Source: Patiria miniata
Lineage: Eukaryota; Echinodermata; Asteroidea; Valvatida; Asterinidae
Direction: 5' to 3'
DNA length: 64,000 bases
NCBI RefSeq assembly: GCF_015706575.1
Contig: NW_024037058.1
Coordinates: forward strand, 7,193,806 to 7,257,805
This document shows positions 1-13,200 of the stretch, in pieces. Below the pieces are notes generated by a model. The model was not told the origin of the DNA, did not search any database, and worked only from the letters and a program-made list of their open reading frames with translations. The stretch's first letter is position 1; every line of letters begins with the position of its first letter. The position numbers and the translations under genes are program-made.

Positions 1-1632
1 CCTTTATTTAAGTTTAGGGCGATCGTGTTGTGTATGGTCCCTCTTTAGTTTTGATCAAATTAGAGTCAAGGGTGTTTTTATCATTCAAAAATTACCTTTT
101 AACTTTTTCAACCTAAAGCAGACTTCTCACAGTTCTAATGACACCTTTTTTTGTAATTTTGAACAGTTTCTTGGGGTAGAAATTGCTCTTTTCGTATGCG
201 GTTTACAGTTGGTGCCGTGCGATTCAGCCGTGCGATTGTCATCTTTATTTTCGTGTTACGCTTTGTCGTTGTCATCGTCATTTTTCACCCCTGAATTTCC
301 CTCCAAAAGTCAAAACCTTGCCCTCTATATAGACTATGACATACCTGTTTGTTTTTAATGTTGCCAATTACATGAAGTTTGATAAGTCAAATAAAATTAA
401 AAGTGAATTGTGTTCTGTTATAAGGAACGGGGCCCTACACTACACGATTGCTAGGTTTAGAATAGATTAGAATCTAAGTTGTACCAATGTATCATTAAAT
501 GTATAAACCCAAAAAAAGTTCCAGTCATGCCATACGAACACTGCTTATTTTATACTTTCTACACAAACAACAACCGACACAAAGACAATACCATGCGCCT
601 TTCAAATGTTACACCCCCAGAAGAAACAATTGATAGCTGCATCAAAAAGATGTGAATCTGGGACTCGGAAACATTTCCAATTTTGTTAGAAAATACTTTG
701 AAAATACACTCAGTTCTCCATAGACTTTGTACACAACCACCGACGTCTTCTACTACATGTACGTCTGGCATGTCTGGATACTACATTAGGTCATTTTTGG
801 TGGACTGTTTACTGACGGATCTTTTCATCCTTGTAACGATACCGTGCAGCCTATTCATGGCGCAAAAAAATGACGTTAATGCACTGTTGCGCGATGCAAC
901 AAATACAATCTCCCCTCCATCCCAAATGGTCGAGCCGAATGTAGAGTTGACCTGCTAAGGTCACGCGAAGATCGGCGCACGCGCAACGTACGTAAACACA
1001 ATGCGATGCGAGGGTGCAGCCATGCCTACACCAACTTGAGACTTGGTCGTCACCCTCCACTCTTCCCTATCCAGCATTAGGGTCCTCAGCTCCCCCGTGT
1101 CACTGAGACCAACATCCTATCGCAGCGTGTCGATGTACGTGGCTCGTCTCCGCCCCCTCCTTGAACAAAACCGTGTAGTCGTTGGATCGGAGACGCGAGG
1201 CTGGCGAGTAAAATCTCAGATTTTCCACCAATAAAATGTCCCATGATACAAATGTCAATTGCACCAAAACTCATTTCAGTTATGGATCATGTGGGCAAAC
1301 TTTTGGGTGGATTTGTGTGCAGAAATTGAAATTACAGACGAAATAATTTCGCCTATCACGGTGCATGTCCAAAATACATAGAGTGCTGACCCCCCAAAAT
1401 GAAGCCTCTCAGAAGGCGAACAGTAACACTAACAGATGGAGCAGCCTTCTGATTTCAGAAGTATCTGGCTGTCTGGATACCACAATCTTTACCATGTTTA
1501 CCATGTAAGAATTCATGGAACAACACATAATGTACTTTAGTTACAACACACATTGTTACCTTTTTAACAGAAAAATACAGTCATAAACCCTGTCAATCAC
1601 ACTGCATTGCAAGTTACATGCTAAAAAACACA
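1..1632. other. Non-coding stretch at the left edge, no gene recognised
   Basis: Mostly AT-rich, with a more GC-balanced patch at about 940-1210. Only short ORFs (up to 91 codons) occur, with no recognisable domain and without convincing splice sites. No RNA gene is seen. Confidence 0.5.
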
Positions 1633-2149
1633 TTAAAGGGAATATACATCATTTGTTTTTGCTGTAATTTTCCGAAATGGATGGAATTGGGGGGGTTGGA
1701 AATATATAGCAAATATAGTTACACTGACTTTTTTGAGGTTTTGGGTTCGAAAATGCTATAAAACCAAGAAAAACAATCATTTTCCTGTAGTCTGGTTCCC
1801 TGACTCCATATAAGAAGAAACATAGCAGTTTACATACATTGGGGAATTGTAAGGTCAGGGAACCAGTCTAGCTGGCTTGTACCCGTTCATAGCTGTGTAA
1901 TCGATTGCAAACAAGTGCGATGGTCAATTGGGGCCAGTGTTTGAAAAAAAAGCCAGTTTTTTCCAACGCTGGTCGGCCGACCAGAAATTGATACAAAAGT
2001 ACCACTTTTCTTGAAAATGACAGTAAACCAGGTGCCATGATTTTACAGGATGCTTTACACTGTCATTCACTAACAGTCCGGCAAGGTATTTCAAAATGAT
2101 TTGGTGGTTTTATTTTTTGATGTTTGCAAATGTTGTATTTTCCCTTTAA
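1633..2149. mobile_element. MITE with TTAA-bounded inverted ends, copy 1
   Basis: A 517-bp unit starts TTAAAGGGAATATACATCAT and ends with the inverted counterpart TGTATTTTCCCTTTAA. A 518-bp relative lies at 44873-45390. TTAA at both edges suggests a TTAA-targeting superfamily (piggyBac or Kolobok type), but no transposase is present to confirm this. Inside is a second inverted pair, TAGTCTGGTTCCCTGAC with GTCAGGGAACCAGTCTA (about 1791-1872). Confidence 0.75.
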
Positions 2150-3594
2150 ACATGTTAAATTCATCAGAAATTGAGAAAACTGAGAAAGCTAGAGATTCAA
2201 CCCAAACAGACCTGCAAAAATATCGGGGAAAATATCCTCACATGTTAATGTCACTACGTCCTGACAATCCTCAGAGCTCCGACACAGAACAAACTTCCAA
2301 ACATTGGCCTTGCACTGAATTAACACGCCAGCATTCGGGCAAAAAATCCAGATGTTTTTGGAAGATTTTTCCCGACGTTCGACGGCCTACTTGGGCAAAA
2401 AATTATAATGCTTGAGTCTGGTACCTGCCGACTGCATTTAGGTTCATTACCCGCACAACACCGAGTGGATACAAGGTACCAGTATCATTGACGAGAGAGA
2501 TTCTGCTCAACGTGTAGATTAAACGCACCGTGATTGCGTTTGAGTCGTGTGACACGAAACACACGTTCGTATTGTCGGACTGCGGTTCTTTAAAGGACGA
2601 AGGGGGCGTGTACATTTAAACGAAATTGCCGGGGGGTTGAATAAAAATAAAACTTGTAAAATTTGTAAATTACATTGGTTTCAGAGCCACTATGATACCA
2701 AGTTTTTTGTTTTTGCTTCGCCACAACTCAATTTGCTTTGCGTATATTACAAATTATTTAAAAATAGATGCATGTTTTATAATTGTGATAAATCTATAGG
2801 ATTTATTTTATTCACTAAGATTTAATTGTACAAAGGTTGCAAATGTGATCATGACTACATGATATTTGTTTGAATAATATGCTATCTCACAATGTACAAT
2901 ATAATTGCAAATTCTTTATAATTACCATAAATGAATGAAAGATCAAAACCAAGTTTAAAGTTGCACTCTCTGTGCCCTTGAACAAATCCAATTTTGTTTC
3001 TCTTAAATTTTCAACTTTTATTTTTATTCCAACCAAAAATAAACCTTTTTTCTTGGATGTATGTAACCCTTTTAAAAAGAGTTTTGGGCACAAACAGATC
3101 CACTTCGTGAGCAGACTGGCTCCCAGTCTGTACATTATAGATACTGATTGTGGGGCGGGAACCAGCCAATAATTTGAAATTTGTAAAAATTCAATAACTA
3201 AACATGGACTATTGAAATATTGGCTCTAGAACCGCGCCTGTTCAAAGTGAAAAACTTTTGTATATTGCTAGGAAATAGCAATGCAAAAAAGGAATCTATT
3301 TTGGGGATGAAACTTGAAATTGCACGGGAATACAACTTTAAAGATACCCACAAACTTCTTCAAACATTCAAATATATTTTAGTGAAAAAGATTTATCTGT
3401 ACATATCTTAATGTATATTTTTCACAAGTATATAATCAAAATTACTGATCTTAGGTGTAAAAAAGCTGAACAAAAAAAAGGAATGTTATGAAAATCCTTA
3501 TTATTTTTAATGAATATAATTTATGAAAATTTTGATGAAAAGCTAGTTCAATCAAAAATTGGCATGATCCTATGGTAGGTACATGCAGTATTTA
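2150..3594. other. AT-rich intergenic DNA, nothing recognised
   Basis: No ORF above about 104 codons and no domain. A minus-strand ORF at 2403-2615 has no recognisable motif. No tandem repeat is evident. Confidence 0.45.
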
Positions 3595-3990
3595 CTAAAG
3601 GTACAATACAAAACTAGTTATTTGCTTTTGCTGTAATTTTAAGAAATGGATGGATTGGGGTTGTATTTTATAGAAACTATCCTTCCTGTAACACTGACCT
3701 GTTTAAAGGTCTGTGTTCATAGATGCTGGAAAAACTAAGGAAAAAAAATTCTGTTCTTGTAGTCTGGATCCCTGACCCTACTTCAAAAGAAACCGAACAA
3801 TTTATACTGACGTCAGGGAATTTTCAGGTCAGGGAACAAGACAAGCTGACTTTGGTCAATTGGAGCAGTATTTCAAAAAGCGGGGTTTTTTTTTCGGCGA
3901 TGGTTCGGCCAACCATCAAGTAAGGTACTCCATAATTATATGGTACATTAGTTTTGTTTTTTAATGTTTTCAATTTTTTGTACATTACCT
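3595..3990. mobile_element. Diverged copy of the TTAA-ended MITE family
   Basis: This stretch aligns by eye to 1633-2149 and 44873-45390: TTTGCTGTAATTTTAAGAAA, then AACACTGACCTGTTTAAAGG, then a TAGTCTGGATCCCTGACC / GTCAGGGAA inverted pair. The terminal TTAAAGGG motifs are eroded, so the boundaries are approximate. Confidence 0.55.
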
Positions 3991-4108
3991 TGAAATCCCT
4001 CTATCATGTATACAAGCGTTATACTGCCCTCAGGAGGCAAATTAAGTCCATTGTCGACAACCAACTAAAGTAATGAGAAATATGTTTAACACTGGAGTTG
4101 TTCTTGTT

Positions 4109-4114
4109 TTTAAT
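4109..4114 (-). promoter_or_regulatory. Possible GLOD4 poly(A) signal (ATTAAA)
   Basis: On the minus strand an ATTAAA hexamer lies about 96 bases past the GLOD4 stop codon. No canonical AATAAA is closer. This implies a short 3' UTR ending near 4090; it is inferred from position only. Confidence 0.35.
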
Positions 4115-4209
4115 AACTCTTTTTACTTTATAATAATAATACTACATGCAACACTATGAAATAGAAGTCACCAAAAAACAAAAAGCAAACATAAGAGAAA
4201 ATCTCTAGT

Positions 4210-4278
4210 TTATTTAGCAACTCCCTTCCTCTCTGGGTGCTTCGCGAAATACTCATCACTTTTGTCTGCCTTGATCCC
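4210..4278 (-). CDS. GLOD4: GLOD4 exon 9, C-terminus and stop (residues 276-297)
   Basis: The last 69 nt encode [20 protein letters not shown], then AK and TAA. It matches the vertebrate ADKSDEWFAKH tail and ends in a lysine-rich stretch. The acceptor is CTTACAG|GGG. A 21-bp minisatellite begins about 60 bp upstream of this acceptor in intron 8. Confidence 0.95.
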   Translation of the reverse strand, partial: GIKADKSDEYFAKHPERKGVAK

Positions 4279-7200
4279 CTGTAAGAAAGATGAATACGAC
4301 ATGAAGTCAAAGAAAAGGTCAACTTGAAACTCAAAGACAGATGAGTTCTGAAACACTATGGACTAGTTCTGAAACAATACGGACTACTTCTGAAACACTA
4401 AGGACTAGTTCTGAAACACTATGGACTGGTTCTCAAAACTCTATATACAGACTAGTTCTGAAACACTACGGACTAGTTCTGAAACTCTACGGACTACTTC
4501 TGAAAAACTACAGACTTCTTCTAAAACACTTTGGACAAGTTCTGAAACACTATGGACAAGTTCTGAAACACTACAGACCACTTCTGAACTACGGATAACT
4601 TCTGAAACACTACAGACTTGTTCTGAAACACTACAGACTAGTTCTGAAAAACTACGGACTACCTCTGAAACACTAAGGACTATTTCTAAAACAACACGGA
4701 GCTAGTTTTGAAACACTACAGATTACTTCTGAAACACTACAGACTAGTTCTGAAACACTACAGACTAGTTCTGAAACACTACAGACTAGTTCTGAAACAC
4801 TACGGACTAGTTCTGAAACTCTACGGACTACTTCTGAAAAACTACAGACTACTTCTGAAACACTATGGACAAGTTCTGAAACACTACGGACCACTTCTGA
4901 ACTACGGATAACTTCTGAAACACTACAGACTTGTTCTGAAACACTACAGACTAGTTCTGAAAAACTACGGACTACCTCTGAAACACTAAGGACTATTTCT
5001 AAAACAACACAGAGCTAGTTTTGAAACACTACGGATTACTTCTGAAATACTAGACTTGTTCTGAAACACTACAGAATAGTTCTGAAAAACTACGGACTAG
5101 TTCTGAGACACTATGGATTACTTCTGAAACATAATCCTACAGACTTCTTCTGAAACACAACGGACTAGTTCTGAAACACTACGGACTAGTTCTGAAACTC
5201 TACGGACTACTTCTGAAAAACTACAGACTACTTCTGAAACACTATGGACAAGTTCTGAAACACTACGGACCACTTCTGAACTACGGATAACTTCTGAAAC
5301 ACTACAGACTTGTTCTGAAACACTACAGACTAGTTCTGAAAAACTACGGACTACCTCTGAAACACTAAGGACTATTTCTAAAACAACACAGAGCTAGTTT
5401 TGAAACACTACGGATTACTTCTGAAATACTAGACTTGTTCTGAAACACTACAGAATAGTTCTGAAAAACTACGGACTAGTTCTGAGACACTATGGATTAC
5501 TTCTGAAACATAATCCTACAGACTTCTTCTGAAACACAACGGACTAGTTCTGAAACACTACGGACTAGTTCTGAAACTCTACGGACTACTTCTGAAAAAC
5601 TACAGACTACTTCTCAAACACTATGGACAAGTTCTGAAACACTACGGACCACTTCTGAACTACGGATAACTTCTGAAATACTACAGACTCGTTCTGAAAC
5701 ACTACAGACTAGTTCTGAAAAACTACGGACTACCTCTGAAACACTAAGGACTATTTCTAAAACAACACGGAGCTAGTTTTGAAACACTACGGATTACTTC
5801 TGAAACACTACAGACTTGTTCTGAAACACTACAGACTAGTTCTGAAAAACTACAAACTAGTTCTGAGACACTATGGATTACTTCTGAAACAATAAGCCTA
5901 CAGACTTCTTCTGAAACACAACGGACTACTTCTGAAACACAACGGACTACTTCTGAAATACTACGGACTAGTTCTGAAACACTACGGATTATTTCTGAAC
6001 CACTACGGACCACTTCTGAAACACTATAGACTACTTCTGAAACACTACGGACTAGTTCGAGTAAATGCAAAGAGGGCCCCAACGGGCATTGAGTGTTCAA
6101 GTTTCAACTTCCGAAATTGAAGAATTCTGTAGATGGCAGAGCCATGCAATTGGGCGCGAATGTGAAGGCAAACTAAGATATAAAATCCAGAAAATATATT
6201 ATTTTTTTTAAAGGAAGTAACTAATAAATTCACCTCATCTAAGAGTTGGTCCGCTTTGGGGTCGACCTGCGAAAGCTCCCTGAAAGCTTCATCTCCGACA
6301 AAACAAATCTCAAGACCATCCTGAAAATAGCAAAATATGTAGCACATGAAGTCTTCAAAAACTTCATCTATCACTAAGTGTGTAAACAATTCTCAATCTT
6401 TGCAAAAACAGTACGACTACTAAAATTGGTATCTAAAATGACATCACAGCAACAGTGCCCTCATTTGTCAAAAAAAAGCATGGGAAATTTTAAATGCTTA
6501 TAAAAAGTGCATTTGTCAATGAAATTAGAAACAAAAAACCTTACTGGGTCTGCCAGAATGACGACTTCAACGGTTGCTTTGCCCGGCGTGTCCAAACTAA
6601 TAAGTGGAGTGACGATCGTTTGATCGGCCGACTTCATAGAACTTTCGATACCGGGAAGCTGAATTGTTTAATATAATAAATAAAAGTTGGGAAGACATTA
6701 ATATCAAAAAGAAGTACAGAAATGTAAAAGTTTATGTAAAAGAAATTAGTTCACTAGCATATAGACAATGTAAAAACTGCTGGGTGCGGGGAGGGTGGGG
6801 GGGGGGGCAAAATTGGAACATACTCACAAGACTATGCAGACCACTGAACCCTTTGGTGTGAAGTAATGGTGGTGGTGCTGGTGTAAAGTTAAAGGACAAA
6901 CATGTAGTGTCTTGCACTAAAACAAGCCCAAACTAAACTAGGCTCCACCTTCATCCATACACATGTGCAGAAATCAAGCAACCAAAATGCACACCACCAT
7001 TCACAACCACGCCCCAGTCACAAGTCCACACCCTAATGGGCTTTCAAAGGGGTTTTATAGGGCTGGGTCACATTTGCAAAAGAAATTTCAAGATTAGGAA
7101 TACTAATGCAGTCTGTCTTTCTTACTTGGAGTTATTTGCATAAACCCTATAGAACTGAGGTATGAGGCAAGGAGCTTATATCCCTAGCACTGTGAGAGTG

Positions 7201-10200
7201 AACAATAAAGGCTACAATGAGAGCTCCATCTGGGGTTTGACTGCAGCCCAAATACTATATCTATTGTGATTTAAAGTAGGTTAAGTTGGAAAAGTAATGG
7301 TAAGCTCTGAAATAGTTTTGTGGCATTAATTTGACTTAAGAACAGGTGCAATGCATGACCACTATGGATTAGGCCCCCAAAAAAGTTCCGTTTCCAATTA
7401 CATGGCATTTGAAAATAGGGTAGGTAGGTAGGGAATTGTTTTAATTTGGCATTTTTTGTGTGTGTATGATGATATGGAGGTACATGTATCTGCATGTAGT
7501 TAAGGGTAAAAGATAATAATGGATGATTTTCAGGTGTTTTTTTTTATTCCCCCCCCCCCCCCAAAAAAATAGGGCATGGGCTGGCAAAATAGGGTCGGCA
7601 GGGCAAGTGGAAGCAGAACTATTTTTTGTTTTTGGTTTTTGGCCTTACTGTGGCCAAAGCACTCTCTATATAGTTTTAAAAGTGCATTTGGATCAATAAT
7701 AAAATCAAAGTTCAATGTTACAATATTTTGGCACTTCTGTTTTTGAGAGTTTATTTAGATTTAGATCTAGATTTATTTATTTTCACACCAATGGTGGCTC
7801 TGAGGCCAAATTAAAAGTGTGGAACATGAAATAAACATACAAAAAATACAATTAACATTATCAGTAAATAAAAATACAAATATATTAAATAAAACAGTTG
7901 ATATAAAACATTTAATACAAAAACGATAAGAACGATGACGCCTTTATATATACATACACTGCAGTACCGGTAGTAAAAAAAGTTATAGGATAAGTGGGAG
8001 ATGTCGATAAAAAAGAGGACTGGGCTTTTCTTAACCCTATTAGTTCTTGCAAGCAACAGGGACATTTTGTTGTTTGGCCTTAGACATCTGCCATGACCCT
8101 CTAACCGTGTCGGGGGAAACAAGTGCGGGAATTTGGTTTTGAGCCCTTTAGCAAAATTACAGCACTGCTGCAACCTCCTATCCGATAAGGGAATCCAAAT
8201 TACAATGTTGCAAAGTTTGTAAATGATGCGTTTAAAAAAAAAAGATGTCTGCCTATAAGGCCAAAAACAAAATAAGTCGGTCTCTGGTCAGCGCGCGCGT
8301 CGATTTTAATCATGCGCGTCAATCTTCTTTTTTTTCCAAAAATGTTCCGCGGTAGCTCCAACAGCGCCCTCTATTGCCGCACCTCCTCAATTTTTTTTAA
8401 CCAAAGAGCACCAAGGAATGGGAAATTGCACCAAGGCAAGTGATCGAAAGCACCAAGGCAAATTATGGAGGACACCAATGTACATGAGGACACCAAAAAA
8501 GCAAAATAGTAACCAACCTTGTCTGTACAATCCAAGCTTGAAGAAAAAAAAAAAAGTACACAAAAAAAAAACGCCGCGTGGCCGCGTCAATTCCGGAACT
8601 TTGGTCTGACCAGAGACCGAATAATTATTTTTTTTTTGGCCTAAGTATGCATGCAGGAGGTCTGAGTTTGAGTCCCATCCCATAACAAGGGGGAAGTGTC
8701 TGTATTATTACCTGGTCTCGTGGGCAGGCAAAAGCGATGCGTCCGTACGCCGTGCCTCGGTCGATGGCGCCCCCTGCGTCCTTCAGCTCCAGTTTGCACT
8801 GGCTGTCCCCAAAGCCCAACAATGCCGTATTTGTCGTCTGCTCGTACAGCGTCATGCCACAAAGCTTGGTCCAGTAATCTGAAGGAATATTTAAAGGGCA
8901 TTAGCGAAGACCACTGGGAATGACATATCAACACATTTCCATGTCATTTCAAGACACTACGGAATGTACACCGACCCGACCCAACCTGACTGAAATGATG
9001 GAAAAACTGACCCTATCTGAATCGAAGTCAGTTTCGGGTCGGTTCAGTTCGAGTTTGCACAATATTATAGCCCATAAAGAAAAAAATTAATTAATTAATG
9101 AATCACTTTTCCAGAAGCTAAACTCACACGCATTTATAAGTTTTGAAAGGAATGAATTTGCAGGTTTCCCGCAAACTAATGACTAAAACGACTCCAACTT
9201 ACCAGTTGACTTTGCAAGGTTCGAAACTCCAACGGTCACCTTCTTGACCGGATCTGAGTATTCACCCAAAAAAATATCGATCAGTACACTTCCAACTTCC
9301 AACACTTTCAAACTATTTCTACAAAACCTGACCGAATGTGCACCTTTAATCTTGAAAAAAATAGTTAATTTAATACCTCCTGCTGGTGGTGGTTGGTCTA
9401 GGAGAAAAAACTTATATCCACCAGGAGCCTCTACACTGTAGACTCCATCAGATACAGGGAGCAAGGGCCAGTTCTTGCTTCGCGCATTCTGCACAGCCTT
9501 GTTGGACTGTATGGTGATGCCCTGATTATAACAAATAAAAACATTATAGAAATAATTATCGCGATTTCATTCCCAAAGTTGCCAAGTCATATTTTTTAAT
9601 TGCGCCCTCTTGTGATACAATCCCAAAATCAACATTCAGAACATGATTCTAAACTACAAATTAGAGTTGTGAGCCGGTTCACAGAAATTCCCAAAAATGT
9701 GTCACTTGACACATCTTTGGATATGATCTTCATTTGTTGTTTTTTCAAATTGACAGCATGCCAGAAGGAATAAATGTCATTACTATCTTTACACAAAGTA
9801 AGCTTTTCCACAATGATTTTGTCGGCTACTTTTTGGATAGCTGCAAATCGTCTACGTACTCTACCTTTAAACTGTCATTCTCATGACCTTATATTCCAGT
9901 TTTGAGTTAATTGCTGGCATCCAGATAGTAATTATTAAAATGTGAAAGTACCTGAAAGTCATTGCCCAGCCTGTACTCCTTAATGCCGTAGTTGTACGTC
10001 AACTCGGTCACAAAATGACTGTCCTCCGCTCCATAGCCCACCATGGATTTGCTCCACTTGCCGTCGTATGGTCTACAAGAGCAAGACAAATATAATTAGA
10101 ACAGAGTTAAGATATTGAGGGAGGAACTACTGAGTACAAAGTACGGAGATGTTCAAATGATGATGAAATAAAGGTGACGGTACTGAGAATGGTCATTATT

Positions 10201-13200
10201 GTGTTTTGATGATGATGATGATGATGAGGATGATGGCGGTGGTGAAGATGATGATGATGAAAATAATATCATGGTGACTGTGATATTGGAGACCATTATC
10301 TGGGTATGAAATGAAATGAATTTTGAAACAAAACCAAATTTAGGACAAACATTCTTGCCTCTGATATTAAAACAAAATAATGTGTTTTAGGTCTTGTGTA
10401 TGTTTCATTTTATGGGGAGTACTTCCAGAACTGTAAGGTGTTTAAACAAACCTTACAGAAAAACCAATTGAAGTTGCTGTTACGTAGCAGAAAATTCTCA
10501 ATTTTTTCCGACCTCCAAAGTCCAAACTCTCAAGTCACAAAATGTTCTGCCTCAATATTTCACAAGTATTATCTTGATGTGGATAGGTACCTCTATAGTT
10601 CAGTCGGAAAAGGGGGTATCGTGCACCCTCGGAAATCAATTTCTAATCAACGTGTCTAGGTCAGAAAAAATGCGTAGAAAACGATTTGCTATGTTAAAAA
10701 ATTCAAAAAATGTCCCACGTATTGTTTTTATGCAAATTAGTGCCGCCATTACCGAAAAATCTATTTTTAATTATATCTCAGCCAATATTGCAGATAACTG
10801 AACGAACTAGGTGTCTAAACCCATGTTTTCAAGGTCAGAGATCACAATAAAACTATTCTGGAAGTCACCACATGTGTCTGTGGCATAGGAATATGCAAAT
10901 TAGTGCCGCTAATACCGGAAAGTCATGTTTTTGGCATATCTCGGCCAATATAGCACATAACTACACCAGTAAGGTGTCTAAACCCATGTTTTGAGGGTCA
11001 AGTATCATTAGAGGATCATTTACGAAGTAACTATGTGTGTCTTTGGCATGAAAATATGTAAATTATAAAGTGTCGGTTTATCAGATATTCGATTTTTAGC
11101 CAATATCTCGGCCAATATTTCACATAACTACACAAGTAAGGTGTCTAAACCCATGTTTTGAGGGTCAGGTATCATTAGAAGACCATTTACGAAGTAACAA
11201 TGCGTGCCCTTGGCAGGTAAATATGTAAATTCAAAAGTGTCGATTTATCGGAAATTTGATTTTTAGCCAATATCTCGGCCAATATTGCAGCTAATGTTGA
11301 CAGAAGGGTTTTTGATAAGCAATAATGATCAAAGTTTATTTTAAGCCATCATATTTAAAATAAACTGTACTATTGGCTGAAATTGAATATAATATTGGCT
11401 AAAAATCAATTTTTTGATAAACGGCAAATTAGAATTTACATATTTTCATGCCAAAGACACACATAGTTACTTCGTAAATGGTCTTCTAATGATACCTGAC
11501 CCTCAAAACATGGGTTTAGACACCTTACTTGTGTAGTAATGTGCAATATTGGCCGAGATATTGGCTAAAAATCAAATATCTGATAAACCGACACTTAATA
11601 TTTTACATATTTTTATGCCAAAGACACACATAGTTACTTCGTGAATGGTCTTCTAACGATACTTGACCATCAAAACATGGGTTTAGACACCTTACTGGTG
11701 TAGTTATGTGCTATATTGGCCGAGATATGCCAAAAACATGATGTTCCGGTATTAGCGGCTCTAATTTGCATATTCCTATGCCACAGACACATGTGGTGAC
11801 TTCCAAAATAGTTTTATTGTGATCTCTGACCTTGAAAACATGGGTTTAGACACCTAGTTCGTTCAGTTATCTGCAATATTGGCTGAGATATAATTAAAAA
11901 TAGATTTTTCGGTAATGGCGGCACTAATTTGCATAAAAACAATACGTGGGACATTTTTTGAATTTTTTAACATAGCAAATCGTTTTCTACGCATTTTTTC
12001 TGACCTAGACACGTTGATTAGAAATTGATTTCCGAGGGTGCACGATACCCCCCTTTTCCGACTAAACTACTAGGGTGGGTTGAAATCCCTAAAATATCAA
12101 ACGAAAATGTGAAATTTACAAGAATTTCGTTCACCAGGATCACAGGAGTCTGGCACTCGGCTGTCTCTCATCGTTTGCCGTCGACTACAGGCGCTTTAAT
12201 TCTCTTGACCAACTTCGGCGCGGCTTTCATTCCGAAAGTGTTTCCGTGCCTCATGCGATGAAATGAAAGCCACGCTGTAGTTGGTGCAGAGAATTAAAGC
12301 CCCCTCAGTCGACGGCAAATGACGAGAGACGGCCGAGTGAGAGACTCCTGTGATCCTGGTGAACGAAATTCTGGTAAATTTCACATTTTTGTTTCACATA
12401 TGAGGGATTTCAACCCACCCTAGAGGTACCTATCCACATCAAGATAATACTTGTGAAGTATTGAGGCCAAACATTTCGTAACAGGAGAGTTTGGAGGTTA
12501 GAAAAAATTGAGAATTTTCTGCTACAGCAACTTCAATTGGTCTTTCTGTAAGGTTTGTAAAATCCTTACAGTTCTGTATCTGGAAGAAGTTTATTTTATT
12601 TTGTTTTATTTTATTACACTTCTCCACTGTATCGTTTCGGTTTGCGGTAACACCATGTGGTAATAACTACTGCTTAGAAGATATTAGTTCTGAAAAGAAC
12701 TTGTCCTGCTTATTATCAACTTTGCTAAGTAGTTTTTTGTTCTGCTAAGAACAGTCCTGCTGTAAGTTCTTAACGAACTTGTCTTTGGTCTCAACTTCTC
12801 CACTGGCTGATATAAAAAAAATATTACAAGATATACAGAATCACAGATAAAAAATACAGAGAATTTACAATTTCAATTAATTAATAAAAAAAAGAGTTTA
12901 TGCCAAAATACCTACGGATTAAACCAGTGAGTGGCAAGATGGAACAGGTGACTAGCACCTCTACAGAGCCATCCTACCACAGGAAAACCAGATCCTATTA
13001 ATTAATTATATATTGTTTTCTTTTTATATATATATATAAAAAAAAAACACACACAAGAGGAGGCAAGGCGTATGATTGGTAGAAAAAAAACAAAGGGGAA
13101 AACAAAGAGAAGAAGAAGGAAGAATTAAACAAAGTGGGCGGGGCGATAAGCGATACTAGAACTGAAAAGTGTTAATTTCAAGTGGAAGACTGATGAGCGG

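Noticed and set aside
4341-6100. Open frames of up to 118 codons with SETLRTS or [11 protein letters not shown] repeats
   Set aside because: They arise because the 21-bp minisatellite is a multiple of three and lacks stops; the array lies in a confirmed intron.
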